Shown here one piece after another: positions 57,223 to 64,000 of a DNA stretch of 64,000 nucleotides. Every line of letters starts with the position of its first letter. Positions within the stretch are counted from its first letter, which is position 1. Made by a program: the position numbers and the translations under genes. The notes below the pieces were generated by a model. It ran no database searches, was not told the DNA's origin, and worked only from the letters and a program-made list of their open reading frames with translations. The stretch comes from Arsenicicoccus dermatophilus (lineage in GTDB: Bacteria; Actinomycetota; Actinomycetes; Actinomycetales; Dermatophilaceae): NCBI RefSeq assembly GCF_022568795.1, contig NZ_JAKZHU010000001.1, forward strand, positions 2,170,001 to 2,234,000, in the 5' to 3' direction.

Positions 57223-58272
57223 ATGGCTCGACAGGTCTGCGCAGCAGGGGCCCTGGCGGTCGCCGTGCTGCTGGCGGGCTGCACCGGCGCAAGCATCCCG
57301 GACCGGCCCGCGGGGGGCACCTCCGGCGGGTCCGCGTCCAGCAGCGCCTCGGGATCCGCGCCCGGGTCGAGACCCGGCGCTCCCACCCCCGGTCGCCCCG
57401 GGGGGAGCGCCGCCAGCCCGACCACCGCCCCCGGCCCCACGACTCCCGCCATACCGGTCGACGCTCCTGCCTCCCCCGCGGTGCTGGCGCGGCGCACGCT
57501 CTTCCCCGGGCACCGGCTCGTGGGCTTCGCGGGGCGGGAGGGCACCGGTCCCCTGCTCGGCAAGCTGGGCGTCGGCAGCCTGGACGAGCGCATGACCGAG
57601 ATCGTGGGGCGCAGCAGGCCGTATGCCGTCGGCGCGGAGACCGTCCCCGTCGCCGAGCTCATCGCCACCGTCGTCAAACCCGCTCCGGGAGAAGGCGGCC
57701 GGTGGAACGCGCGGGTCGGCGACGACGTCATCGCCCGCCACCTGGAGGCCGTCCGCAAGGTCGGCGGGATGCTGCTGCTCGCGATCCAGCCGGGGCGCAG
57801 CGACTTCGTGACCGAGACGAAGGTCTACGAGAAGTGGCTGGCGCAGCCCGACGTCGGCGTCGCCCTCGACCCGGAGTGGCGGATGGGCCCCGGCCAGGTG
57901 CCGATGAAGCAGTTCGGGTCGGTCACCGGCGCCGAGCTGGACGACACCGCGCGGTATCTCGCCCACCTCGTCACCACCTACAAGCTGCCCGAGAAGGTCA
58001 TGCTCTATCACCAGCTCAACCCGCGGATCGTGCGGGACGCCGCCGGCCTGCACCCGCACCCGGGCGTCGCCCAGATCGTGTCGGTCGACGGCATCGGCTC
58101 GGCCACGATGAAGCGGCAGACCTGGCAAGCGGTGGTGAAGCGCAAGCCCGCTCACGTGCGGGCCGGGTTCAAGCTGTTCTTCACCGAGGACACCGAGGGG
58201 GCGTGGAAGCTGATGACGCCCGAGCAGGTGCTGGCGCTCACCCCGACCCCGGACTACGTGCTGTACGAGTGA
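57223..58272 (+). CDS. Lipoprotein of unknown function, possible TIM-barrel domain
   Basis: A 349-residue predicted lipoprotein. The lipobox is VAVLLAGC (Cys at about residue 21), then a Ser/Gly/Pro/Thr-rich linker of about 60 residues. The globular part from about RRTLFPGHRLVGFAG contains VGGMLLLAIQPGRSDF, GVALDPEWRMGPGQVP and KVMLYHQLNPRIV, and ends AGFKLFFTEDTEGAWKLM with TPDYVLYE. Alternating strands with acidic ends suggest a glycosidase-like TIM barrel, but no catalytic family is recognised. It is anchored outside the membrane. GAGAGGGG precedes the ATG at 57223. Confidence 0.72.
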   Translation: MARQVCAAGALAVAVLLAGCTGASIPDRPAGGTSGGSASSSASGSAPGSRPGAPTPGRPGGSAASPTTAPGPTTPAIPVDAPASPAVLARRTLFPGHRLVGFAGREGTGPLLGKLGVGSLDERMTEIVGRSRPYAVGAETVPVAELIATVVKPAPGEGGRWNARVGDDVIARHLEAVRKVGGMLLLAIQPGRSDFVTETKVYEKWLAQPDVGVALDPEWRMGPGQVPMKQFGSVTGAELDDTARYLAHLVTTYKLPEKVMLYHQLNPRIVRDAAGLHPHPGVAQIVSVDGIGSATMKRQTWQAVVKRKPAHVRAGFKLFFTEDTEGAWKLMTPEQVLALTPTPDYVLYE

Positions 58273-58350
58273 CTCCCGCCGGTCGACCGGGCCGGGCCCG
58301 GCGTGGTCGACCAGGGCGACCGGGCCTGACCTGACGGTCCGGAAGGTGCG

Positions 58351-58384
58351 CGAGGGCCCTGCCGGTCGACCGGCAGGGCCCTCG
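58351..58384. terminator. Hairpin between the lipoprotein gene and tRNA-Pro
   Basis: CGAGGGCCCTGCCGGT and its complement form a nearly loop-free 34-base palindrome between two convergent transcripts. Confidence 0.65.
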
Positions 58385-58390
58385 GTGCTG

Positions 58391-58464
58391 TCGGGCTGAC
58401 AGGATTTGAACCTGCGACATCGTGCTCCCAAAGCACGCGCGCTACCAAGCTGCGCCACAGCCCG
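58391..58464 (-). tRNA. tRNA-Pro(TGG)
   Basis: A 74-base cloverleaf on the minus strand. The acceptor stem is CGGGCTG paired with CAGCCCG plus an A discriminator; the T-arm has GCAGGTTCAAATCCTGTC (standard GGTTCAAATCC loop). The anticodon stem-loop GTGCTTTGGGAGCAC has TGG in the loop. CCA is not encoded. Confidence 0.95.
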
Positions 58465-58582
58465 TGAAGCACCAAGAGTACCGGGCCGACCGCGGTGCCC
58501 GGACCCGTCGCGCGTCGTGCCGCGGGTGTCGGATTTCCCGCAAGGGGCGCCACCCGCCTATCCTGAGGGCCGCAGCACCACT

Positions 58583-58653
58583 GCGGGTGTAGCTCAATGG
58601 TAGAGCCCTAGTCTTCCAAACTAGCTACGCGAGTTCGATTCTCGTCACCCGCT
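58583..58653 (+). tRNA. tRNA-Gly(TCC), attachment site of the integrative element
   Basis: A 71-base cloverleaf: acceptor GCGGGTG with CACCCGC, D-arm AGCTCAATGGTAGAGC, anticodon stem-loop CTAGTCTTCCAAACTAG with TCC, and T-arm CGAGTTCGATTCTCG. CCA follows at 58654-58656. From 58613 onward the sequence is repeated at 60306-60351, so an element has integrated in the 3' half and kept the tRNA whole. Confidence 0.96.
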
Positions 58654-58658
58654 CCACC
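58613..58658 (+). repeat. attL core (tRNA-Gly 3' end)
   Basis: 46 bases, starting CTTCCAAACTAGC at the anticodon loop and ending CCGCTCCACC just past the tRNA, identical to 60306-60351. The base before (T versus C) and the base after (A versus C) differ, which fixes the borders. Confidence 0.93.
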
Positions 58659-58661
58659 ACG

Positions 58662-58713
58662 AAGCAGCAGGTCAGAGGCACTGAGGACGAAGTCCGCCTC
58701 CGGCCTGCTGCTT
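58662..58713 (+). terminator. Hairpin downstream of tRNA-Gly, inside the element
   Basis: AAGCAGCAGG (58662-58671) pairs with CCTGCTGCTT (58704-58713), and GAGGC/GCCTC pair within. It probably ends tRNA-Gly transcription now that the element has separated the tRNA from its older terminator at 60352. Confidence 0.55.
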
Positions 58714-58727
58714 ACGTATGCGGCCCG

Positions 58728-58750
58728 CGTGCCCAATACGTGCCCAAAAC
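58728..58750 (+). repeat. Integrase arm-type site, P' side
   Basis: A 23-base sequence made of GTGCCCAA twice with an 11-base period (GTGCCCAATAC then GTGCCCAAAAC). An identical copy is at 60201-60223. It lies 69 bases from the core, as arm-type sites do in tyrosine-integrase attP regions. Confidence 0.7.
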
Positions 58751-58762
58751 CCCGGACCACCA

Positions 58763-59884
58763 TCACGACGCCTGCCCGTCGCCGGCCGCTCCCAGCGCAT
58801 CGGTTAGCACGGCGTCCAGTGCAGCCGCCACCGCCCGGTCACGCTCCTCGGTCGCGTGCTGATAGATCAGCGCCGCCCGCATGCTGGAGTGCCCCATACG
58901 CGCCATGAGCTCGCGCGTCGAAGCACCCGACCTGGCCGCGAAATGGTTGCCCGTATGCCGCAGGTCGTGCAGGTGCACCGAGTCCGGCACACCGGCCGCA
59001 TCCCGAGCCCGACGCCAGATCACCGCCCAGTTGGACCGGCGGATCATGCCGCCCTTCTCCCCCACGAACACGCGACGGGGCGCGTCCGGCTCTGCGAAGG
59101 CGTCCAGGTGCGCCTCGATCTCCGGGCGCAAGGCCGGCGGCAACGCCACAGACCGCGACTTGCCCGACTTCGGGGTCTTGACGACGAGGCGACCGCTGAC
59201 CTCGGCCACCGAGCGCCGCACGTGCACGGTCATCGTGTCCAGGTCGAAGTCATCCACCACCAGGCCCATCAGCTCACCGAACCGCAGGTGCCCGAAGCAG
59301 GCCAGCAGCACCAGCAGCCGCCACCGACGATCCACCCCCTCGGCCAGCGCCGCGACCTGATCCATCGTGAGCACAGACCGCTCCGGGGTCGGGTCGACAC
59401 CGGCACCCTTGATCCGGCACGGGTTGCGCGGCACCAGCTCGTCATCCACCGCCGTCGTCATCACCGACCTGACCAACGAGTACGACTTGGCCAAGGTCGA
59501 CGCACCCACCCCAGCCTCGATCCGACCCGTGCGCCAACGACGCACCTCAGCAGCCGTCACCTGCCGCAGGGCCAGGTGCCCGAGGTATGGCGTGATGTGG
59601 CGCCTCAGCAACAGCCGGTAGAGCTGACGCGTCCCCTCCGACAGGTCACGCTGAGCAACCCAGGTCTCGGCATAGGACCCGAAGGTCTGCCCCGACAACT
59701 CTGGGTCGATCCAACGCCCCTTAGCCATCTCCGCCGCGACGAGCGCCCACGCGGCCTGAGCGTCCGCCTTCGTCCGATAGGTGTGCGGCATCGTCCGCCG
59801 CAGACCATCAGGAGCGGTGTAACGGACCTGCCACCGCTTCGAAGGCAGCCGGCGGAACGAGCCCGAAGAAGGGCGACCCATCAC
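58763..59884 (-). CDS. int: Tyrosine recombinase (integrase)
   Basis: A 373-residue phage/ICE-type integrase. The N-terminal arm-binding part has RWQVRYTAPDGLRR and a core-binding SAM-like domain (TFGSYAETWVAQRDLSEGTRQLYRLLLRRH). Catalytic residues are Arg in GHLRFGEL, Lys in the TPKSGKSR strand, His-x-x-Arg in HDLRHTG, the His/Trp-position residue in RMGHSSM and the nucleophile Tyr in AALIYQHA. All appear intact. The start overlaps the xis stop as ATGA. The gene lies next to attL and should catalyse integration into tRNA-Gly. Confidence 0.93.
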   Translation of the reverse strand: MMGRPSSGSFRRLPSKRWQVRYTAPDGLRRTMPHTYRTKADAQAAWALVAAEMAKGRWIDPELSGQTFGSYAETWVAQRDLSEGTRQLYRLLLRRHITPYLGHLALRQVTAAEVRRWRTGRIEAGVGASTLAKSYSLVRSVMTTAVDDELVPRNPCRIKGAGVDPTPERSVLTMDQVAALAEGVDRRWRLLVLLACFGHLRFGELMGLVVDDFDLDTMTVHVRRSVAEVSGRLVVKTPKSGKSRSVALPPALRPEIEAHLDAFAEPDAPRRVFVGEKGGMIRRSNWAVIWRRARDAAGVPDSVHLHDLRHTGNHFAARSGASTRELMARMGHSSMRAALIYQHATEERDRAVAAALDAVLTDALGAAGDGQAS

Positions 59885-60081
59885 GCCACCCGGTGACGGC
59901 GGACGACCGGGACCGTGCCGGCGTCGATGAACTCCACGACCGCCGACCTCGGGAAGCGCAGATGACTCCCGACCTTCACGAAGCGGATGCGTCGCTCAGC
60001 GACCAGCCGACGCACGAACCGCTCCCCCGTCCCCAGCACCCCGCCCACCGATAATCCGACAGTCCCCCCCGCCGCGGACAC
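59881..60081 (-). CDS. xis: Excisionase-like helix-turn-helix protein
   Basis: A short protein of about 66 residues, with a MerR/Xis-like winged-helix motif: LSVGGVLGTGERFVRRLVAERR then RFVKVGSHLRFPRSAVVEFIDAGTV. This pattern is common for excisionases encoded just before actinobacterial integrases. The usual helix 1 is a little short. The GTG at 60081 is a tentative start; GTG at 60087 or a later GTG are also possible, and a longer frame to 60312 would cross the arm site and attR and is unlikely. Confidence 0.7.
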   Translation of the reverse strand: MSAAGGTVGLSVGGVLGTGERFVRRLVAERRIRFVKVGSHLRFPRSAVVEFIDAGTVPVVRRHRVA

Positions 60082-60200
60082 GATCACGGCTGACGCGCCG
60101 ACCCGACGAGATGCCCCACAGGGGAGCCCTACGAGGCGGCGCCTCACGCGCAACAACCCCAGCAGGGCGCCCAGGAGCGGCCCCAGCAGCTCGCCGCTGT

Positions 60201-60223
60201 CGTGCCCAATACGTGCCCAAAAC
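60201..60223 (+). repeat. Integrase arm-type site, P side
   Basis: Identical 23-base copy of the site at 58728-58750, again two GTGCCCAA units 11 bases apart. It is 82 bases before the attR core, so in the circular form the core is flanked by arms at similar distances on both sides. Confidence 0.7.
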
Positions 60224-60305
60224 GACGGCAGAAAGAGGCCTAGAGCGGTCACCCGAGACCCCGATTTCGTGCTCAGCAGGGGGTCGGAAGGAGGGTTAGG
60301 CTCCC

Positions 60306-60351
60306 CTTCCAAACTAGCTACGCGAGTTCGATTCTCGTCACCCGCTCCACC
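60306..60351 (+). repeat. attR core (displaced tRNA-Gly 3' end)
   Basis: 46-base exact copy of 58613-58658. It lacks the 5' half of the tRNA. A hairpin directly follows that looks like the old tRNA terminator. Confidence 0.93.
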
Positions 60352-60389
60352 CGAGGCGGTAGGTCACGATCCCGTGGCCTACCGCCTCG
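60352..60389 (+). terminator. Probable ancestral tRNA-Gly terminator
   Basis: CGAGGCGGTAGGTCAC (60352-60367) and GTGGCCTACCGCCTCG (60374-60389) pair over 16 bases with one wobble. It directly follows attR, where the tRNA terminator lay before integration. Confidence 0.6.
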
Positions 60390-60547
60390 CTGCGTGACCG
60401 GGGTCTGCCCAGCGCCTGAACTTCCCCTGGCCGGGAGGGCTTTCGTCCCCGAGGTGGGTAGTCTGCGCGGGCGGAGGCCACCTGGCCTCCCACCCGGGGG
60501 CGGGATCAGCGACGCCCCCCTGCACGCGCCCGCGCCGAGGAGACGTC

Positions 60548-61168
60548 ATGGACTACCAGCTGGTCGACGCCGAGGCACTGGCGGCCGCCGACCCGGAGAG
60601 CCTCGCCATCCCCTCCCGTGAAGTCCGCGCAGGTCTGTGGGCCGGGGACCTGGTCAAGCTGGGCTTCGACCTCGTCGACCCGCCCGAGTGCGGACCCTTC
60701 GGGGAGCGGATGTGGGTGGAGGTGACGTCCGCGGACGCCGACGGGCGGTATGCCGGACGGCTGGACAACACCCCCTCCGCCCTCGTCAGCCTGCACCGCG
60801 GGGACCCCGTGGAGTTCGGTCCCGAGCACGTCATGGCGGTCTGGGACGAGAACCCGCAGTCCGCGCAGGCCGTCTGGGTGAGCCGGCGCCTGCACGAGCA
60901 GAACCTGCGGCCCGGGTTCGTGGCGCGCACCGAGACCGCGGACGAGGGCGACTCGGGCTGGAGCCTCCTGGTGAGCGACGAGACCGACGCGGAGCTGGAC
61001 GACCCGGAGAACGTGCTCCTGCAGCCCTGGGGCTATGTCGTGTCCCGGTGGCCGGCGCTCGCCCCGGTGCTGAGCACGGGCGAGCCGGGCGGCGGCTGGG
61101 TCTGGGACGAGGAGCAGCAGACCTACCGCGCCCTGGCTCCGCCCCAGGACGGCGGCACCGCGGACTGA
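60548..61168 (+). CDS. DUF2314-like plus DUF2185 (Imm33-like) protein
   Basis: A 206-residue cytosolic protein, acidic. The first half has GDLVKLGFDLVDPPECGPFGERMWVEVT and GRLDNTPSALVSLHRGDPVEF, like DUF2314 domains; the second half has VSRRLHEQNLRPGFVARTE and DSGWSLLVSDETDAELDDPENV, like DUF2185, which is grouped with immunity protein 33. Many such proteins guard against polymorphic toxins, but others are housekeeping. No toxin gene is beside it. It starts about 200 bases outside the attR of the element. The ATG at 60548 follows GAGGAGAC. Confidence 0.72.
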   Translation: MDYQLVDAEALAAADPESLAIPSREVRAGLWAGDLVKLGFDLVDPPECGPFGERMWVEVTSADADGRYAGRLDNTPSALVSLHRGDPVEFGPEHVMAVWDENPQSAQAVWVSRRLHEQNLRPGFVARTETADEGDSGWSLLVSDETDAELDDPENVLLQPWGYVVSRWPALAPVLSTGEPGGGWVWDEEQQTYRALAPPQDGGTAD

Positions 61169-61221
61169 CCCCCTCGTCGGCGGCGCGTCCCCGCGGCGCC
61201 TGGGCCAGGTGCCGGGCACGG

Positions 61222-61251
61222 CGAAGGCCCCGCCGGACGGCGGGGCCTTCG
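61222..61251. terminator. Hairpin between the DUF2185 gene and the small membrane protein gene
   Basis: CGAAGGCCCCGCC and its complement form a perfect 13-base stem with a GGAC loop between convergent genes. Confidence 0.75.
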
Positions 61252-61286
61252 ACATACGAGCGAATCCGGCTGAGCCGGAACGGAGG

Positions 61287-61499
61287 TCAGGCGCTAGGTC
61301 GGTCCAGGACCGACCAGAAGCCGGCCACCGAGGCGACCAGGGCGATGATCGCGGCCACCGCGAAGGGGGCCATGCCCATGACGACGGTGACCACCGTCGC
61401 GAAGGCGAGGACGACGCCCAGAGCGACCAGCAGCGGGGCGATGAACCAGGTCACGACAGGGGCGCTCGGACGCAGGTGAGGTCCGGTGTGGACAGCCAT
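61287..61499 (-). CDS. Small membrane protein of unknown function
   Basis: A 70-residue protein with two hydrophobic segments, VVTWFIAPLLVALGVVLAF and FAVAAIIALVASVAGFW, separated by a short loop. The start is taken as the ATG at 61499; a GTG at 61544 would add 15 residues. It is not matched to a family by eye, though similar two-helix proteins with a WS-LDRP end are common in actinobacteria. About 225 bases to rpiB show nothing further. Confidence 0.6.
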   Translation of the reverse strand: MAVHTGPHLRPSAPVVTWFIAPLLVALGVVLAFATVVTVVMGMAPFAVAAIIALVASVAGFWSVLDRPSA

Positions 61500-61725
61500 G
61501 AAGATGAGGCTTCTTCCGTGAGAATCCGGTGGGGTGGGGTGCACCCCTACTCAACCACGTGAGGGGCACTCTTCGTGGTCGAAAGGCCCACACGGGCTGG
61601 GCCATCGAGGGGACATTCACCCTTACGGGCCGGAGCAATTCAGGCAGTGGCGACATCGGACACTCACGGAACGTGAAAGTCCCCTGAGGGCCGCCCGGGA
61701 CACCCAGGATCCACCCGGTCCCCGC

Positions 61726-62217
61726 TCAGGACCGGAGCCCGCGTGCGCTTTCCGGAAGGTCGGGCAGCTCCCCCGTCTCCTCGTAGTGGTCGAGCATCGC
61801 GATGCGGCGGGCGTGACGCTCCTCGTGGGTGAATGGCGTCGCGACGAAGGCGTCGGCGATCGCGAGCGCGTCCTCCGGCGTGGTGAAGCGTCCGCCGATC
61901 GACAGGACCCGCGCGTCGTTGTGCTGCCGGGCCAGCCGGGCGAGCTCGACGCTGGACGCGAGGGCGGCGCGCACGCCCTTGACCTTGTTGGCCGCGATCT
62001 GCTCGCCGTTGCCGGACCCGCCGAGGACGAAGCCGAGCGAGTCGGGGTCGGCCGCCACGGCCTCCGCCGCGCGCAGGCAGAACACCGGGTAGTCGTCGAG
62101 GGCGTCGTAGGCGAAGGGGCCGTGGTCGACGACGTCGTGGCCGGCGGCGCGCAGGTGCTCGATCATCGCGGTCTTGGCCTCGAGGGCCGCGTGGTCGGCG
62201 CCGATGTGGATACGCAT
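61726..62217 (-). CDS. rpiB: Ribose-5-phosphate isomerase B
   Basis: A 163-residue RpiB that interconverts ribose 5-phosphate and ribulose 5-phosphate. It opens MRIHIGADHAALEAKTAM, and has GGSGNGEQIAANKVKGVRAAL in place of the Cys-containing CGTG loop; the actinobacterial subgroup uses a Glu instead of that Cys. ARQHNDARVLSIGGR is the other signature. The ATG at 62217 follows GAGGAGA. It is followed downstream in the window, on the other side, by the pepN region, a known actinobacterial neighbourhood. Confidence 0.93.
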   Translation of the reverse strand: MRIHIGADHAALEAKTAMIEHLRAAGHDVVDHGPFAYDALDDYPVFCLRAAEAVAADPDSLGFVLGGSGNGEQIAANKVKGVRAALASSVELARLARQHNDARVLSIGGRFTTPEDALAIADAFVATPFTHEERHARRIAMLDHYEETGELPDLPESARGLRS

Positions 62218-62264
62218 GGTTCTCCTCGGATGTGGGGGGGTGGTCGGAAACCTACTGGCGGCGA

Positions 62265-62909
62265 TCAGAGCTGGGGGCCGACGTCTCGGGTGCGCTTGAG
62301 CTCGAAGAAGCCCGGCGTCCCGGCGACGAGCACGCACCCGTCGAACAGGTCGAGCGCGTCCTGACCCCGGGGGGCGGGCGACACGACGGGGCCGAAGAAC
62401 GCCACCTCGCCGACCCGCACGACCGGGGTGCCCACCTCGTCGCCCACCAGGTCCATGGCCCGCTGGTGCGAGGCGCGCAGCGCGGTGTCCACGTCGTCGC
62501 CCGCGACCGGGGTGGCGGCCTCGGCGAGCGACGCGGGCAGGCCTGCGGCGTCGAGGGACTCGCGGATCACCGCGGCGTAGTCCTTGGTGCCGCCCGGGTG
62601 GATGCGGGTGCCCATCTCGTCGTACAGCGCCTTGACGACCTCGTCTCCGTGCTCGGCGCGGGCCGCCATGACGACCCGGACCGGGCCCCACGCCTGGTCC
62701 ATCAGCGCGCGGTAGTCCTCGGGCAGGTCGCGGCCCTCGTTGAGCACCGACAGGCTCATGACCGACCAGGTGACCGACAGGTCCCGCTGCCGCTCCACCT
62801 CCATCAGCCAGCGTGAGGTCATCCACGCCCAGGGGCAGACGGGGTCGAAGAACATCTCCACGGACGGAGCGGGCGCGGCGGTGCTGGTGTCCTGAGTCAC
62901 AGTCACCAT
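62265..62909 (-). CDS. Mycothiol-dependent reductase of the DsbA / Rv2466c family, single active-site Cys
   Basis: A 214-residue thioredoxin-fold protein. FFDPVCPWAWMTSRWLMEVERQR, SVLNEGRDLPEDYRALMDQAWGPVRV and GTPVVRVGEVAFFGPVVS match the mycothiol-dependent nitroreductase family. Its normal CPWC motif reads CPWA here, so the resolving Cys is missing and a monothiol mechanism with mycothiol is likely. The start is the ATG at 62909; a GTG one codon on is possible. It lies between rpiB and divergent pepN. Confidence 0.85.
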   Translation of the reverse strand: MVTVTQDTSTAAPAPSVEMFFDPVCPWAWMTSRWLMEVERQRDLSVTWSVMSLSVLNEGRDLPEDYRALMDQAWGPVRVVMAARAEHGDEVVKALYDEMGTRIHPGGTKDYAAVIRESLDAAGLPASLAEAATPVAGDDVDTALRASHQRAMDLVGDEVGTPVVRVGEVAFFGPVVSPAPRGQDALDLFDGCVLVAGTPGFFELKRTRDVGPQL

Positions 62910-63022
62910 CCTGCCAGTAACACCGTGCCACCGTTCGTCCATGGAGAGCGACCTGCGAGGATGGGCAGGCCATCTCGCCCGGCTCGCTCCGCCGGGCGCA
63001 TCACCACCGAAAGGCCCCCGCT

Positions 63023-64000
63023 GTGCCTGGCACCAACCTCACGCGCGACGAGGCGCGTGCCCGGTCCCAGGTCGTCCGCGACGCGTCCTACGACGTCGCC
63101 CTCGACCTGATGACCGGTCCCACCACCTTCGCCACCACGACCACCATCCGCTTCGCGGCCGAGGAGGGAGCCGAGACCTTCGTCGACTTCGTCGGCGACT
63201 CCGTCCAGGAGATCGTGCTCAACGGCACCTCCCTGGACCCCGGCGAGGTGTATGCCGACAGCCGGATCCGCCTGCCGCAGCTGGCAGCCCGCAACGAGCT
63301 CCTCGTCCGGGCCACCGGCACCTACATGAACACCGGCGAGGGCCTGCACCGCTTCGTCGACCCCGCCGACGGCGAGGTCTACCTCTACACGCAGTTCGAG
63401 GTGCCCGACTCGCGGCGCATGTTCGCGGTCTTCGAGCAGCCCGACCTCAAGGCCGAGTTCACCTTCACCGTGACCGCCCCGGCCCACTGGCAGGTCATCT
63501 CCTGCTCCCCCACCCCCGAGCCCACGCCTGCGGGCGACCGGGACGGAGTCGCCGCCGCCACCTGGGCCTTCGCGCCCAGCCCGCGCATCTCGTCCTACAT
63601 CACGGCCCTCATCGCCGGCCCCTACGACAAGGTGACCAGCTCGGTGCAGACGCGCGCCGGGGAGATCCCGCTCGGGATCTTCAGCCGCAGGTCGCTGACG
63701 CCGCACGTCGACCACGACGAGCTGTTCGACATCACCCGGCGCGGGTTCGCGTTCTTCGAGGAGGAGTTCGACCAGCCCTTCCCGTTCCCCAAGTACGACC
63801 AGATCTTCACGCCGGAGTACAACATGGGCGCGATGGAGAACGTCGGGGCGGTGACCTTCCACGAGATGTACGTCTTCCGCGCGAAGGTCTCCGAGGCCAC
63901 CGTCGAACGCCGCGCCCTGACGATCCTGCACGAGCTGGCGCACATGTGGTTCGGCAACCTGGTCACGATGACCTGGTGGGACGACCTGTGGCTCAACGAG
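63023..64000 (+). CDS. pepN: Aminopeptidase N (M1 family), N-terminal part
   Basis: The first 326 codons of a zinc aminopeptidase; the frame is still open at the window edge. The N-terminal beta domain (RSQVVRDASYDVALDL) leads into the catalytic domain with the GAMEN motif (in NMGAMENVGAVTF) and the zinc motif HELAHMWFGNLV, with the third ligand Glu in DDLWLNE at the very end. The start is the GTG at 63023 after GAAAGG. It releases N-terminal residues from peptides in the cytosol. Confidence 0.93.
   Translation, partial: MPGTNLTRDEARARSQVVRDASYDVALDLMTGPTTFATTTTIRFAAEEGAETFVDFVGDSVQEIVLNGTSLDPGEVYADSRIRLPQLAARNELLVRATGTYMNTGEGLHRFVDPADGEVYLYTQFEVPDSRRMFAVFEQPDLKAEFTFTVTAPAHWQVISCSPTPEPTPAGDRDGVAAATWAFAPSPRISSYITALIAGPYDKVTSSVQTRAGEIPLGIFSRRSLTPHVDHDELFDITRRGFAFFEEEFDQPFPFPKYDQIFTPEYNMGAMENVGAVTFHEMYVFRAKVSEATVERRALTILHELAHMWFGNLVTMTWWDDLWLNE

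Larger units (their letters stand above)
58613..60351. mobile_element. Minimal integrative element in tRNA-Gly (int + xis only)
   Basis: Two perfect 46-base direct repeats bound this segment: one is the 3' end of tRNA-Gly, the other a displaced copy. Between them are only a tyrosine integrase, an excisionase-like protein, and a pair of 23-base arm-site repeats near the ends. The circular form would be 1,693 bases. No replication, transfer, capsid or cargo gene is present. It could be a remnant of an AICE or prophage, or a satellite that moves by its own integrase. Confidence 0.88.

Noticed and set aside
59881-60312. A 143-residue version of the excisionase starting near attR
   Set aside because: The first 75 residues would cross the att core border and arm site and show no conserved features; only the C-terminal part matches an excisionase.
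61500-61725. Possible small gene between the two-helix membrane protein and rpiB
   Set aside because: No frame with a ribosome binding site or codon pattern like the neighbours; treated as non-coding.

Overview
The window is very GC-rich (about 70-75% by eye) and reads as the chromosome of an actinobacterium, most likely a micrococcalean of the Intrasporangiaceae type. Supporting marks are the core gene order (tig-clpP1-clpP2-clpX, valS, ileS-folC-DUF4233-ndk, rpiB-nitroreductase-pepN, dapB, pnp-rpsO), a translational-type T-box in front of ileS, a mycothiol-reductase family member, GTG starts and many ATGA/GTGA overlaps. Genus is inference.

Layout. 1-300: the first codons of cbiM behind a cobalamin riboswitch, with a Zur/Fur-like palindrome in the divergent promoter. 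309-7012: two GNAT acetyltransferases, an LppX/LprG-like lipoprotein and the compact paaABCDE operon for phenylacetyl-CoA epoxidation. 6254-11912: an LldR-like repressor facing lctP-lutA-lutB-lutC for lactate uptake and oxidation; lutA carries an apparent frameshift. 12099-22149: dapB, a BrkB/YihY membrane protein, a DUF3072 protein, a secreted protein with three thioredoxin folds, pnp, rpsO and a membrane GGDEF-EAL protein. 22246-31348: lpdA, cstA-ybdD, a MarR regulator, ndk, an M4 protease and a Tat-exported phosphoesterase with a LamG-like domain; three copies of a palindromic intergenic repeat lie between 26958 and 31513.

31512-45226: DUF4233, folC (apparent frameshift near its 3' end), ileS with its T-box, a CoA-transferase/hydrolase, a GlcD-type oxidase, a Nudix-like protein, an SBF-type transporter, plsC and valS. 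45433-49352: a secreted polyester hydrolase (PETase/cutinase family), an aquaporin, and a C39-like protease coupled to a thiolase-like protein. 49504-57074: clpX, clpP2, clpP1 and tig, then CoA-transferase B and A with a PcaF-type thiolase, probably the end of the beta-ketoadipate pathway. 57223-64000: a novel-looking lipoprotein, tRNA-Pro, tRNA-Gly, and a complete-looking but cargo-free integrative element of about 1.7 kb inside the tRNA-Gly 3' end. A DUF2314/DUF2185 protein, a small membrane protein, rpiB, a mycothiol-type reductase and the start of pepN follow.

The most notable signals are the minimal int+xis element with tandem arm sites, an over-used heptamer GTATGNC/GNCATAC that pulls in otherwise rare TAT and ATA codons and twice forms the arms of a terminator hairpin, the three-copy palindromic repeat (one copy forms the end of a gene), the Zur-box plus B12-riboswitch control of cbiM, and the PETase-like enzyme with altered substrate-site residues. 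Two conserved genes (lutA, folC) carry single-indel disruptions in C/G runs, so sequencing error must be kept in mind.
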